Positions 35,834-48,400 of a DNA stretch of 64,000 bases are shown here, piece after piece. The notes beneath the pieces were generated by a model. That model was not told where the DNA came from, made no database searches, and saw only the letters and a list, made by a program, of their open reading frames with translations. The position numbers and the translations under genes were made by a program. Source of the DNA: Uloborus plumipes (Eukaryota; Arthropoda; Arachnida; Araneae; Uloboridae); the NCBI GenBank assembly GCA_038373865.1, contig JAXGGA010000493.1, forward strand, positions 62,001-126,000, in the 5' to 3' direction. Each line of letters opens with the position of its first letter. Position 1 is the first letter of the stretch.

Positions 35834-37140
35834 CTTGACTCTGGAAACTGACTAACATTAAGCCGCTCTTCAAGAAAGGGTCTAGAAGTAATGCAGGAAA
35901 TATAGACTTAAGAGACTTAAGTCTCAATTCAATGGTTTGTAAAATTTTTGAAACATTGATCAAAATTAAGATTATGAATTTCTTTGAAAATAACAGCCTG
36001 TTGACTAGTTTGCAGTATGGTTTCAGGAAAGGTAAATCGTGTGCTACTAATTTATTACATTTTTGTGACAAGAATACCATGGCTTTAGATAACAAAAAGT
36101 GTGCAGATGTTTACATTGATTTTCAAAAAGCTTTCGATAAGGGGCCGCATGTTGCACTACTCGGTAAATTAGCTGATATAGGAACAGAGAGTAAAATTTT
36201 AGTTTGGGTTAGGAATGGGCTGACAGGAGAGAAACAAAGAGTAGTTGTTAGAGGTAACCATTCTAAATGGAGTGACATTTTAAGTGGGGTTCCTCAAGGA
36301 TGTTTTAGGTCCACTTTTGTTTATTATTTTTTTGAATGATATTCATGAAAATGTTTCTGGAAACATTTATATTTTTGCTGATGACGTCAAAGTTATGGGG
36401 TTGTATAAAATGATGAACAAGTAACTCAGCTGCAAGAGGATTTGGATCGTATTACTAAGTAGCAGATAAGTGGGACATGGCAGTTAATGTTGGAAATGTC
36501 AAGTGCTGCATTTAGGTCATGGAAATAAGCATACAAGCTATTATTTACAGGGTTCAGTCATTAGTAAGGCAGAGAAAGTTATGGCTCTTAGGTGTCTCAA
36601 TAAATCATTACTTAATTTGTCAATAGTGCAGCATAGCTAGTTTTAAATAAATCTAAGAAACTACTTCTGCCTTTATACAGAAGTTTGGTAAAACCTCATT
36701 TGGAGTATGCTGTTTAGTTTTGGTCCCCTTATATTAAGAAATATATTAATTTATTGCAAAGGATACAAAAGAGGGCTACAATGTTAGTGAATGGATTTTC
36801 TAATTTTGACTGTGATTCCAGACTTCGAATGCTTAATTATGTATAATCTTGAGCAAAGGAGAATCAGAGGGGACATGATTTAGTTGTTTAAATTGATTAA
36901 AATGAAAGAAATTATGGGGTTAAATTTTTGCACGGAAAGCAGGACAAAGGGTCACTGTTTTAAGCTATTTAAATTTCAGGCTAACCTGGAAATTCGGAAA
37001 AATTACTATTTTAGCAGGGTACTGGGAACTTGGAATAGTTTACAAGAAGAGACGGTAAGGAGCAAGGGTCTATAATTTGACTAGGACCAGCCCAGTTGGC
37101 CCCAGAGCATATTGCTGGTCATTGCATTTGTATTTGTATA
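35834..37140 (+). mobile_element. 5'-truncated CR1-like LINE
   Basis: Carries reverse-transcriptase remnants in the plus strand and ends with the tail GCATTTGTATTTGTATAAAT. The same 3' end occurs at 26515-26690. Truncated at the 5' side, so no endonuclease or ORF1 is present. Clade (CR1-like) is judged from RT motifs and the C-terminal LGTWNSLQEE motif. Confidence 0.85.
35838..37075 (+). pseudogene. CR1-like LINE reverse transcriptase, broken
   Basis: Starting near 35838 the frame reads KPLFKKGSRSNAGN, then MVCKIFETLIK (35932), LLTSLQYGFRKGKSC, DVYIDFQKAFDK (catalytic motif A), KQRVVVRGNHSKW and LSGVPQG (motif B), up to 36339. A frame change then leads to FLNDIHEN and IFADDVKVMG (motif C, catalytic Asp pair). 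Later segments (DKWDMAVNV, RVLGTWNSLQEE) are separated by stops and shifts. The enzyme copied LINE RNA into DNA at the target; this copy is dead. About half of ORF2 is missing upstream. Confidence 0.85.
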
Positions 37141-37664
37141 AATACCAGCTTAGGGATGCGAAAAAATGACTAGAAAAGAGAGGGCAAAAGAACCACTGTA
37201 TTATATTCAGATCCTACAAATTCGAGGTGCTCCTGAGAAAAAGAGGTTGCCATATTTGGGTTTTTATAAAAATCTTTCGATATTTCACTCTTAGCTAAAC
37301 TTTACCACACTCTTTATGTGTGGTAAATAAATTTGGTTGATATATCAAGCGATTTAACAGGCATATATTGCCTCTCTTTCTATTTCTTTTAACTTTCATA
37401 CATTAAAATTATTAAAACTTTTTTTGGAAGCACTATGAGTGAATTAAGGACTCTAAATCATGCTCTAAATGGAAAAAGCATGATAAATGACATACTCCAA
37501 GTCAACAAAATTGTAATTGGTACATTTGCCTGCAAAAAAGATTATGAATAAATAAAATAAAATAAATAAATACATAAAGATTCAATAAAAGTATTTAAAA
37601 AATAATTTGTGTTTTAAGTTGTATCTGCATATTTTAAATTTCCAAGTTTATTTTGCAAGATTTC
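37141..37664. other. AT-rich spacer
   Basis: No feature recognised apart from an AAATAAATAAAT tract near 37550. Confidence 0.45.
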
Positions 37665-37825
37665 ATTTAAATCAGGGACCCCCAAGGGTCCCCCATAGTT
37701 TGCAAGGGGTCCATATAAATGAAAGAAAAGTTTGGGGGTCCATGAGATACAAATAGGGGTCAATTGGGGGTCCATGAGATACAAGCCAGGATCATTAGCA
37801 AAAATCTGAGCAACAGCCTGCATCA

Positions 37826-40093
37826 CAAGGGCGTATTTAGAAGGGGGCCGAGGCCCCCCCCCCCCCCCCCCCGAAATCGAGAAAGATTTTTTTCAAAAGT
37901 AGGTGTTTGGTTCGTGCTTGCTAAAAAAAAAAATCCGTAAGAAAAAAGCCCACTCTCTATTAACATTGTTTTCAAAGGGACAGCCCCAGAGGGTCTTTCC
38001 CTCCTGTAACCCTCCTCCCCCCCCCACCGAAAAAAAATTCGGATTTTTTTTTTTTTAAATAAAAGTTGTTACTATTATTCGGTTTAAGTTTACTCTTGAA
38101 TTATTTACATACTTTTAGCTTGAAATACATAAATAAATAAATAATTATTGCTAATAATAATTCGTTAGATGGCACAAGGCAGTGGTGCAACCCAAGAGGG
38201 TAACGGAGCCCTTGCGCTTTACTCAAAAGAAAAAAGAACGTGTCTTGGGAAATGAAGATATTTCAATTAGAAAACGCACAGAAAAAATCCTTTTCATTTT
38301 GAAGAGAAATCTTTAAATGAAAAATATTCAACACATGTAGATTATTAGTCAGCAAATTACGTTTCTCTCTTTCTTCTCATTCCCCTTTTTTTCTAGTCAG
38401 TCAGAAAATAAGAGTCTTAAAATAATGCTACACTCAATAAATTTAAAATAAAGTGTAATCAATCCTCCCCGGCAAGAAATTTAAAATAAAGTGTAAGTAT
38501 TCCTCCCAGAAAGAAATTTAAAATAAAGTGCAATCATTTTCGGTTTTAGTTTTTTCAGAAATAATTTCCAAGCTTTCAGCTGAACAAAACAAAAAAAAAT
38601 CGAAAAGAGGTAGAAGTCCAAGCCAGCCGAGCTTGAAGGGGCGCGTAATTTTCAATCTCTTTATCAATGGTGAAATTAATGAATAGAGTGCCTCTTAGTG
38701 GCGGGTTTAGGGTAGGAAATCGAGGCCCGTATATCCGCCAAGCATGAATTCAAAGAAGGTTCATGACCCACCTTAAAGAGTCCAAAGAGATCTTAAAATT
38801 TCGCTTTTACAACGTGTAATTTGATTGCAGTTTCAAGACTTCAATATCCAAAAATTTCTAGAAGAGAGTTCTTTACCCGCTTCTTCTTCAATACCTTGGT
38901 CAAACATTGCCTCAAATGGCATTTTAGAGATTTAAAATTCAAACAGTTAACGGTAGTTGATATCCCCCTTACTTTTCTATAGTCTTTAGCTCTAAAATGT
39001 GTTTTTAGAAAAGAGAGAGTCCCCGAATTACAGTCTCTATGACCAAAAACTTCCGGAAGAGTCCCTAAATCCTTTTATTATCGTAAATGTTGTCAGACAA
39101 AGCCTAAAAGCAGTTGTTCCTATTCAAGAATCATGGTGTAAGCGGCGCTATAGAATAATTTTTATGGAGCGTTTTTAAAAGTTGTTTTCTTTCTCTTTCA
39201 CGTGTGGCTCTCGTTTTTAGAGGGATCTTCGTGGAATTCTTGGATGATAAGTTTTTGCTCTTTTAGGTAATGGGAACCTCTGCTAAAAGTAAAATTTTGA
39301 ACCTTCAGTTTCAAAAAATTGAGCTTAAAATTGTGTTCTTGGAGCTTCAATGCCGCAAAATTTCGGGGCACAACGCCCGAATCCTGCCTCTTCTCTTGAC
39401 GGTATTAAAGATAACCTAAATAAACATGTTTTTAAAACATTAATTTCGAAACATTTCGGGAGAGAGTTCTTGCTAACGTTACTACCAAACATGGTCTAAA
39501 GTAAAGATGGCTTAAGGTTTCAATTTTGAAAATTTTCGGAGGAAGATCCCTAACCACTTTTTGTCTCTTAACGTCTCCAAAGAGAACGCGAAATTGCGCA
39601 TCTCGAAAATCTTTCAGGGGAGGGTCTTTGAACTTTTACTTCCCAAAGATAACTTAAATAAGACTTCAGTTCAAAAAAAAAAAAAAAACTCATCTTCTTT
39701 TCTTTTACTCTATCATGAAGAAATATATCCTGAGTTGTGCTTCAGTGTCAAAATATTTCAGGAAAGATGTCCCCGAGTCTTCTTAATTCCTTTAACGACA
39801 CTAAAGATAGCCTGAAATTGCGTGTTTAGAATTTAAGTTTCAGTAAGTTTCCCAGAGGAGTCTTGATCCTCCAACGTCATCAAAGGAAGCATAAATAATT
39901 TCAATTTTGGAAAAAGTTTTGGAGGGAATCTAAAACGTAATTTTTTATCTTTTCCAAAAACTACAATATTTTAATTCAATTTGAAAATTTATGCCTGTGT
40001 TACAGTAATATCAAAAAAAAAAAAGAAAGTGGGGGGGGGGGTAAGCTTGATTATATGGACCCCCTCCGAAATAAAAACTTACATACGCCACTG
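37826..40093. mobile_element. Nested hAT-like element with internal tandem repeats
   Basis: Ends CAAGGGCGTATTTAG and inverted CAGTGGCGTATGTAAG are flanked by exact 8-bp CTGCATCA (37818-37825 and 40094-40101). No transposase. Much of 38780-39930 is degenerate ~115-bp repeats (see the separate entry), and 38435-38530 has three copies of AAATTTAAAATAAAGTG at 36-41 bp spacing. Confidence 0.85.
38780..39930. repeat. Degenerate ~115-bp tandem repeat array
   Basis: Recurring blocks such as AAATTTC-GG, AGAGAGTTCTT or GAAGATCCCTAA, and CTAAAGATA-CCT-AA return at roughly 110-125 bp. Copies are well diverged; unit number (about 9-10) is an estimate by eye. Confidence 0.55.
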
Positions 40094-41035
40094 CTGCATC
40101 AATTGCTACAATTTGTAACAAATACAATAAACAAAATTCGTAATAATACTTAACACTGTACATTATTTGCGCAGTTGTATGAAGAAAATGATGAGAACTT
40201 CAATAAATTACCTTTTCACTTTGAAGTATATCATGTACACTTCAAAGTACACTGGATTTTAAAAGGATCATGCTTGACAAGTTTTTTTTATTGTTATTTT
40301 TAAAAACTTTTTGACACTGATGTCTTAGTGGATTATCAATCTTTTTGATCACTTTGGAAAATCGATATTTTACAGGAAAAGTTGATAGGAATAAGCACTA
40401 ATGAAGAACTTGAGACAGACAGAGTTTAGGAAAGGGTATCAATATTTGTGTCTCCAGAAAGACATCTATAACCTATCCTATCTTTGGAATATCACAAGAA
40501 AATTTCTGTAAGTTATCTCACAAATCTAAAGCCAAATGCTAAAAATTTTCCTGTCAATACACCAAGTTCACCCCTCCGACTAAAAAGTCTTCTTTTTTTC
40601 CCCATGTACACCTATTCTATGTAGGAAGATGTGTAGGAAAATTGTACGTGTTTCTCTTCATCCGTTTTCGTTTCATTTTAATTTTTTTCTCTGCAGCACA
40701 ATTATCAAACTAAATTTTGAGAAAGTTTTCAAGCATTTACGGAGTATTTGATTGCTAAAAAAAAAAAAAATACTAAAAGAGCTCTGACACTGTTGGGTAA
40801 ATTTCTGATTAATCTTGTTACATTTACACATCTCTTACTTTTATCTGGTTGTTTTGGAACATCTATAATGGAACTTGACTATCTAATTCACGGTTTAAGA
40901 ATGCTTCAGCTCTATTATTTCAGTGCCTGACTAGTTTTGAAGCGATCCTTAGGAAGGGGGAAGGGGGGGGGAGAAATTGGAAAACTCGGCAAGTTGTCCA
41001 CGGACCAAAACAGTTTGGGAACCCCTGCTTTAAAT

Positions 41036-42240
41036 GATCCATGAGCTGCCACTGTACTGAATTAATACACTTTATTATTTACTGAAAGTACTATTCTATT
41101 AAAATTGAAAAAACAAATGCAGAGAGATAACTTTTGTGCAACTGAGAAAATGTTTCAATTCAACTCATTTTTCATGCTAATTATAGAAAATGCAGAATAT
41201 GAAGAAGCTGAATCTTTATGAAGACTCAAACATAAAAGGGCTCATAAGTTCTGCTCTAATTAGCTTCAAAAGCTTCCAACTTCAACACAACCAGTTAAAC
41301 TATAAATGGTCAGTTTTTTATGGGCTTTTTAACTTATTCTGAAACATAGGAAGATTTCTTCACATAGAAAAAGCAATTTTAAGGTTCCAAAACAGCAATT
41401 CAAAATATTCAAGACTTCTGCCAACTTTAACTCCCACTTCTATAACTCTTCTCGGGGCATCAAAATATTTTATAAAGGTTTAATGTTAAATGAGGGTTTG
41501 CATGGTGAACATAGTTTTATTCACATGGATTTTTCAATGCCTTCAAAAAAATTTCATCTCTGGCCATGCACTCAGTTAAAACATGAGTATTAGTCACTAA
41601 GAACAAACTTAACTCAGTTCAAGAGATCCACAACAATAACTTGCACACTTCCATGCAAAATATTTGATTTAGTTGTGATTTCAGCTACAACTAAAAATGT
41701 TTTCAAAAATACATTCATTTACAAATAATGGTCTTGCATAGTAAGTGTCACGGATAGTTTTGCTATTATCTTTGTTCAGATTAGTAAAACTACTTAACAA
41801 CAGCTTAATGCAGCATTGCATTTTCAGTGTACCTATCAAGTATTTTACCATAAATTCCAATACAATTTTACATTTGACTTCCATGAAAAATGAATCAATA
41901 CTGAAAATTTAAGTAGTAAGCAAAATGAAAACTGCAACAGAAGAGTTGGTATTTTATGTGTAACTGGTATTTATATACAGAATCATCCCAAAGCTTCAAC
42001 AAAATATCCTTTTATTGAAGGTGTTGCTAAAAGATTTTAACAATTGCAACTAGCTTTTAGATTGATCTAAAAAGCATACGCTTCTTTTTAATTAAAAAAC
42101 CTTGCGAATTCTCATTTGTAGTACTTATTCTAACACAATTTATGTATGCTAGTCATGTAAAGATTTATGTATTACGATATATAAAGCATTTCGATCAGCC
42201 AACTTTCTCAAAGAATCAGACAAAAATATAAATAAAGCAT
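41036..42240. other. Sequence downstream of ACADS 3' end
   Basis: AT-rich; no gene recognised. May contain further 3'-UTR if a more distal polyadenylation site is used. Confidence 0.4.
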
Positions 42241-42246
42241 TTTATT
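42241..42246 (-). terminator. Candidate ACADS poly(A) signal (AATAAA)
   Basis: Minus-strand AATAAA about 75 nt after the ACADS stop codon. Other AATAAA-like hexamers occur farther on, so use of this one is a guess. Confidence 0.4.
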
Positions 42247-42319
42247 TGAGTTAAAAATAGACTATTGTGCTTAAATATTACAAAAATAACATATGATGTT
42301 AATGAAGACATCAGTCAGC

Positions 42320-42472
42320 TCAAAGACCATATTCTTTGATTAGGTTATTGGCAATCACCAACTTCTGAATCTCAGAAGTTCCTTCATAAATTTCTGTAAT
42401 GCGAGCATCTCTATAATGACGTTCAGCAGGCATGTCAGATATGTATCCCATACCACCCAAGATCTGAATTGC
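42320..42472 (-). CDS. ACADS: ACADS terminal exon
   Basis: [20 protein letters not shown] to [11 protein letters not shown], then TGA (42320-42322). Contains ACAD signature 2 and the catalytic Glu. Acceptor TCTTCCAG. Confidence 0.96.
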   Translation of the reverse strand, partial: AIQILGGMGYISDMPAERHYRDARITEIYEGTSEIQKLVIANNLIKEYGL

Positions 42473-45400
42473 CTGGAAGATCAAAATGAAATTGGAGCAA
42501 ATTTTACTGACTTTACTAGATTAATATTTAAATATTAAAAATTGGTAGAACAAATTTGTTTTGAATAAATACAGAATATAATTTACAGAACTTGCAGTAC
42601 TATGTGAAATAATCCTCAATCAAAGCGAGACATTACCGTCTTGGCAGAAAGAAATAATAAAAACATTTGTTACAGCATCATTTATTGAATACCAAAACTA
42701 ATTGTACAAATTTTCAGAAAACAGTTACGAATGACTAATATTTTTACCACTCACTTCTAATCATGATCATTTTTTAGAATCAATACTGAAAGCTGGTTGC
42801 TGTAGACTAAAGTACAACTTTTCAAAGAAATTAAAAGCTTAAAATCAAATGAAATAAACTAAACATTAACCGCAAAAAGAAAAAAATTAAGGCAATTGTG
42901 ATTCTGATAACATTGCAAACACAGCCTAGTATTGAAGTTGGAAAGTCTTAACCATAAACAGCATTTGTACATACATGGAGAAAAAAAATCTAAGAAGTCA
43001 AAGAAATTGTTTTGACATTCAATCAAAAAACAAGTACTCAAGTAACATATGGGGCTTTAACTATGAAGGAGTACATCTTTTTAATTTGAAATAAAGTTTT
43101 GACACCTTTTGATTCACAATTTTTTTTTTTTTTTTTTTTTTTAATAATGTTTAAGAAATATTTTCTCAATTTAAAGAGTCCTGAAAAAAAATTCTAAAAA
43201 TTATTTGAATATTTGACAAAAAAGAAAGAGGAAGTTTTAAAAGGAACTTGAATCTTTAATAAAAATTTTTAATAAATGGTTCTGGTGCTTCCAATGGCAC
43301 CACTCAGGTGCTGTCTGAAAGAGGAAAAATCAATACATAATCATTAAATCAAAGATAGGTGCCCTGTCCAATGAGAATTAAAAATTAAGATTCACTGCAG
43401 TTAAAATAAGTGCAACTTCAATAGACGCAAATGAAAAGAATAAAATAAGCAGACTGGTTTCACACCAGTCTACAAATATAGATATTGATACTTTTCTCAC
43501 TTATTTATTACTTTTACTTCCAACATTGTAAAAGTTGATTGTCTATTCCTTTTAAAGCAATAATACTTAATGTTGCTGTTTTTCTTTTCCTTATTCTTTC
43601 ATATTGATTCTAAAATATGTCTTTCAACGTTTTTGACAACTTACTTGATGAGAAACAAAAGTAGCTGCTTCAGATGCTGCTAATTTTGCCATTGCCGCTT
43701 CCTGCAAAACATTGATATTAAATAAATTTATAAAAAGTTTAGAAAGCTGAACTTTTCTGAAAAACATTGATATTAAATAATTTCTGAAACGTTTAGAAAG
43801 CTGAAAGCTGATTCAAGCAGTTCTGTATATAAAAATCTTCAGCTATTATTTTTTTACAAAATAAAGCCTCATAACTATTCATATAACAATAGCAGTTTGT
43901 TCTTTGAATACCAAGTTTATACTTAAATTGCTTGAACATGATCAATATCAGCCTTTTGCTTTTTTAAAAATTTTAATTAGTGCTATTCCCATTAAATTAT
44001 TTTGAATAGTAGGTGCAAAAATCAAAATTCAAACATTAGTTTCTACGAGGATTTCGACAAGAGTTTTCTAACATTTTTGTATGTCTCTCTTATTTTTAAT
44101 ATATAATAAGATAGCTGCCATTAAAATTTAACAACACACTTTGCAAAAAAAGTGTATTACCCCAACAATAGTTTATTTAATGTGGTAATTTCAGAGTTGC
44201 ATTTTAAAACTGCAAATATTTTAAACCAATCATAGAATGTACACAATGCGGACCATGATTGTTTTAAATCCACAGCAAATTAACAAAAGTGGTTTTTTTT
44301 AATCATTTTTGAAAGATCTTCCAAATTTTCCCATGAGTTTAGAGACGTTTCAACTTTTTAACAATTCTCGGAATTTCTTGCTTCTATTTCAATCTTGGTT
44401 TAGGCCCTAGTATTGTATTATGGCGAGTAGTTTTCTCAAACTGCCTTCACTACATTGAAGCCCGTGCAACGCCGGGCCACGCAGCTAGTTGTATTATAAA
44501 ACCAAAACTGGAATCTTGTCATGAACATACTCAAACATAAAATCACCAAGCAATTAACTCATTGCAGAAATTTTTATCTTACTGCCGATTTTTTTTTTTT
44601 TTTTTTTTAATTTGGGTTATTTATGAACAACATTGTTCGTTGTTCATCTTATCATTAGCTGGCAAAGATTGGATAATGACTTAGAGCAATTAGCACAAGC
44701 TAAGTTACAATGCTCATCATTTAAAACAGAACAATACAGTCAACGCTCGATATAACGACCGTCTTCGTCCTACAGAAAACGGTCTTTATAATGAGTGGTC
44801 GCTGTAAGAGGTAGAACATAGAGTATATTGGGATACAGTTAGGGGCTTTCTCACCGGTCGTTATATTGGGATGGTCCTTATAACGAGCGTCGACTGTACT
44901 TTGTTTCAATGGATTTTAAAGGTAGATAAAATATGAAAATCCAAAAATTGACATTTTCTCAGCATACACACTTTGGTTCTAGCAACAAAATCTCAAGACT
45001 GTTTTTAAAACTCAACAGCTAAACTATAATTATGTCTTATTCATTTAACCCATTTATGCCCAAGTTTTTTTAACAATTTATTCAATTTTTATCTGCTTAA
45101 AACTCTTACTTGGAATGGTTTACATACATTTTAGGCTTAAAATAGTTCGCCGTTGCCATATTTATTAAGTTAATTAACTCCTGTTTATGGGATATTTTGC
45201 AGATATGTGAGCAAAATACGACCTTATTTGACTTTATTTTTGCAAAGTAACATTACAGAAGGCATCTTTGATCAATTCTAAGCAAATCATTTTAAAATAG
45301 TTTAATTTTATGAAAAATAAGTTCGCGAAAAAAAAAGTTACTTTCTGTGGCTACCCATGCTGGATCGTTGCTTGACTGATTTGTATGAAAATAGCTGTCA

Positions 45401-48400
45401 ATAAATAAACTCTGATGTCCAAATAGGGCTCCAACTGGTTTTCTCAAGAAGAAGGACTATTTAACTTGTGAAAAACAGCTTTAGTAAACGGATATACCCA
45501 TTACAGGTTTTTGTATGCAGTAACTAACAAGCGTCCCGTTTTCAGGACCCTGGGCATAAATGAGTTAAGAGAAATGGACAAGATGAAAACTATTATTCAA
45601 AATGTCAAGAAAAAGAGAAGAGTCACATATTTATCTCTCTATCAGTAACAACACATAAGAAATATTTTCTGCCAGTGTCTGCAGCTAAGCCCATAAAATT
45701 ATTATAATTTGAATAAATGCCACTCACTTTTGTATATTTTTGCCCAGCATCTTTTAAAGTAGCTGCTTTCCAAGTTAGTAATCGGGCTGCTTCAATTTTT
45801 GACTCCATTTCTGCTAGTTTTATCTGCAGACAAAAAGTAAAAATAATTATGTTAAAAAATGTTAATCTTCAAACTATGACTGACTAACAATTTGAAAAAA
45901 TATAATCTTAAGCAGATTAAATAATTTCACAAAGTAAAAGAGTTTGCAGACAGACATGAAAAGAACTCCGTACATTAGGGATTTAGCAAAATAAGCTGCA
46001 AATAGGTTTCCAACAAGTAATAGCCAAATGGAAACAATGCAGATTATTTCTGTTGTTTTGTTCATTTTTTAATTTAGAAAAAAGTTCTGTGTTTCAAGTC
46101 TTTCAGATTCAGGGATTCAGAAATTGGGGTTTCATATTGTTTAATATAAAAATCTAATGGTGGTAAATAGTTGTGATAGATGGTGAATGGTCCAGTTAAA
46201 TTGTTGAAAACTTTTGACAAAGAAAATTTTGGCTGAATTTCATAATTTACAAGAAAAAGTTCAAGTAAGGGCTGAAATAGATCAAATCATATTTTTTGCA
46301 ATAAAATAATGCTTGAGTAGCAGAGTTACACAGATTTGATGCATAACATTGTTGCATTTATTCAAAGAATCATTGGACGTTGAAATAGGAGCCCAATGGT
46401 GGGGGAATATTTTGAGACTCGAGATTATCAAAATAGCCAAATTTTAGGAAATACTTATTTTATTCTGGAAAGATCACAATACAGAAAAATATGTTTTACC
46501 TCATTGTAATTAAAGTACATTGTCGTTCCCCCACCTTCCAATATGTAGTACTGTAGTTGCTTTATTGGTTTTTATGGCGTAAGAGCCTTACTAGACTCTA
46601 CTGTACCAGTAGTGCTGTAGTTACACTGCAGTGAATAATAAAGAGTTTGAATCCCAAATAAATCAGACTAGAACACTTACAGTTACTACTGGTAGGTAAA
46701 CAATAGCGAGTATAAGTGTATATATTTAAAAAATTTATAAAATAAAAAAGATAAGATCTGTGTTAAACAGTTATTTTTTGTGGCTAATGGTGATACAAGT
46801 TTAAAGAATATATTGAAGCAAAATATGCTCACCTTCAAAATAAAATTTGGTTCAAAAACTGTGTGCTACATAATAATAATAACAATAAATTAAAGCTTAT
46901 CATTCCCCCTTTTTCTGTGAAATCTAGACAGTTTAGAATGTTCCATGAATAATGACAGATGAGAAAATGAATCTTCAGTTAATATTAATGTAACAACAAT
47001 TTTGAATTACTAAATTGTACCAACATGCTGTTATTACAATTTTTTGCACTGGAAGTAAACTGAGTTAAGTTAGACACTTTTGCATCCTATATTCAACTTG
47101 AAAGGAAACACAGATTGTAATTTACTACTGATGAAATACAGTCATTTACAAATGTTTCATGAAAAACGTGAAAGGCCATTTGTTGTACCTGAATTGCTTG
47201 AAACTTGAGTATTGAACTACCAAAAGCTTGTCTTTGTGCAGCATAACTAATAGCGCAATCTAGAGCAGCCTAAAGCAGAAAAGGGGAGAAAAAAAACATT
47301 TGTTAGTCAACTAAAAACTCACTAGCATGTTATATGCAAACATTGATGACCTCCACAGTGAAGAAATTAAGGAGAATAGTGTTAATAAAGGCAAACCTAC
47401 ATGAAAATAATTACTCTTGAATTGAAAAAAAAATATGTTTGGTTGGGAAGTTCTTAAAATAAACAACTAGTTTTAGATACAAGGCACATTTATTACTGCA
47501 TTAACTTCGAACTTAAAAAAAAGTTTTCCTAGCAAATAAAATTTGTAACATAATATTGAAAATTGCTAAATGAGAGTTTAAAATGTCGCGAAATTGTTTT
47601 ACTGCATAAAATATAAAAAGAAAATATAGAACAATGTGTGCTATAGAGAACTGACAGAAAAAATACAAGTCTTTGCTACCAAATTACCAAACTATGAAAT
47701 ATATTTACTGTACTCCATGTAAATCTCCTTGCGTGTCAGTCTGACCTATTATGTGTTCTTTTTTGAAGAACAAATTAAATGCGTCTTTGTTTACTTTGGG
47801 ACAAAATGTAGGTTTTCACTTTTCAAATAATGGCACAGTTGCTAAATGAAAACCTTCTACAGATAACTTTTTGCAACTAATGGCCATCAATCTAAAGTTC
47901 AAAAAAAAAAATAAATACTTCTTTGTTACCCTCTTAAAAGAAAGTAGAAAAACTTTTCAAGACAACATATAAATACACTGATTCCAGTGCCTTTTGAAGA
48001 ACTAATAAGGTCGAAATTTTCAGTAATAATGTATCAAAAAGTTACAAATATAAAATTTTGAGATATGGCACTGGAGACACTTTTCAGTTTCAGTTTTTCA
48101 AGTAAAAATATTTTTAATAACCAAACTTTCGCAGAATTTGACAATAGTTATTGCAGTAAATAAAATAATTTTTACCGTGTAACAATTTCAATACGATGTA
48201 TTTTTAAAAACAAAAGATTTTTAAGAGAAATATTTATTTAAATCCAAGCTTTTATTTCTCTCACAGCTGGATTTACTTAATTAAAAGTAAAGTTCATTCG
48301 GCAAAGCAAAGTCCATATTCTTTAAACAATTTTTAAAGTAATATTTTTGCTTTGATTTTCACAACAAAGGAATTATGATTGCCCAATCTATACCAAAGGA

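Larger units (their letters stand above)
37673..41027. mobile_element. hAT element carrying a nested element
   Basis: The left end CAGGGACCCCCAAGGG and inverted right end CAGGGGTTCCCAAAC are flanked by ATTTAAAT (37665-37672) and CTTTAAAT (41028-41035), 7 of 8 matching. It contains the complete element 37826-40093. No transposase frame seen. Left interior has a repeated GGGGGTCCATGAGATACAA. Confidence 0.75.

Noticed and set aside
45874..46065. 63-codon minus frame resembling a membrane segment
   Set aside because: Lies in an ACADS intron, has no domain, and hydrophobicity is expected from AT-rich sequence.
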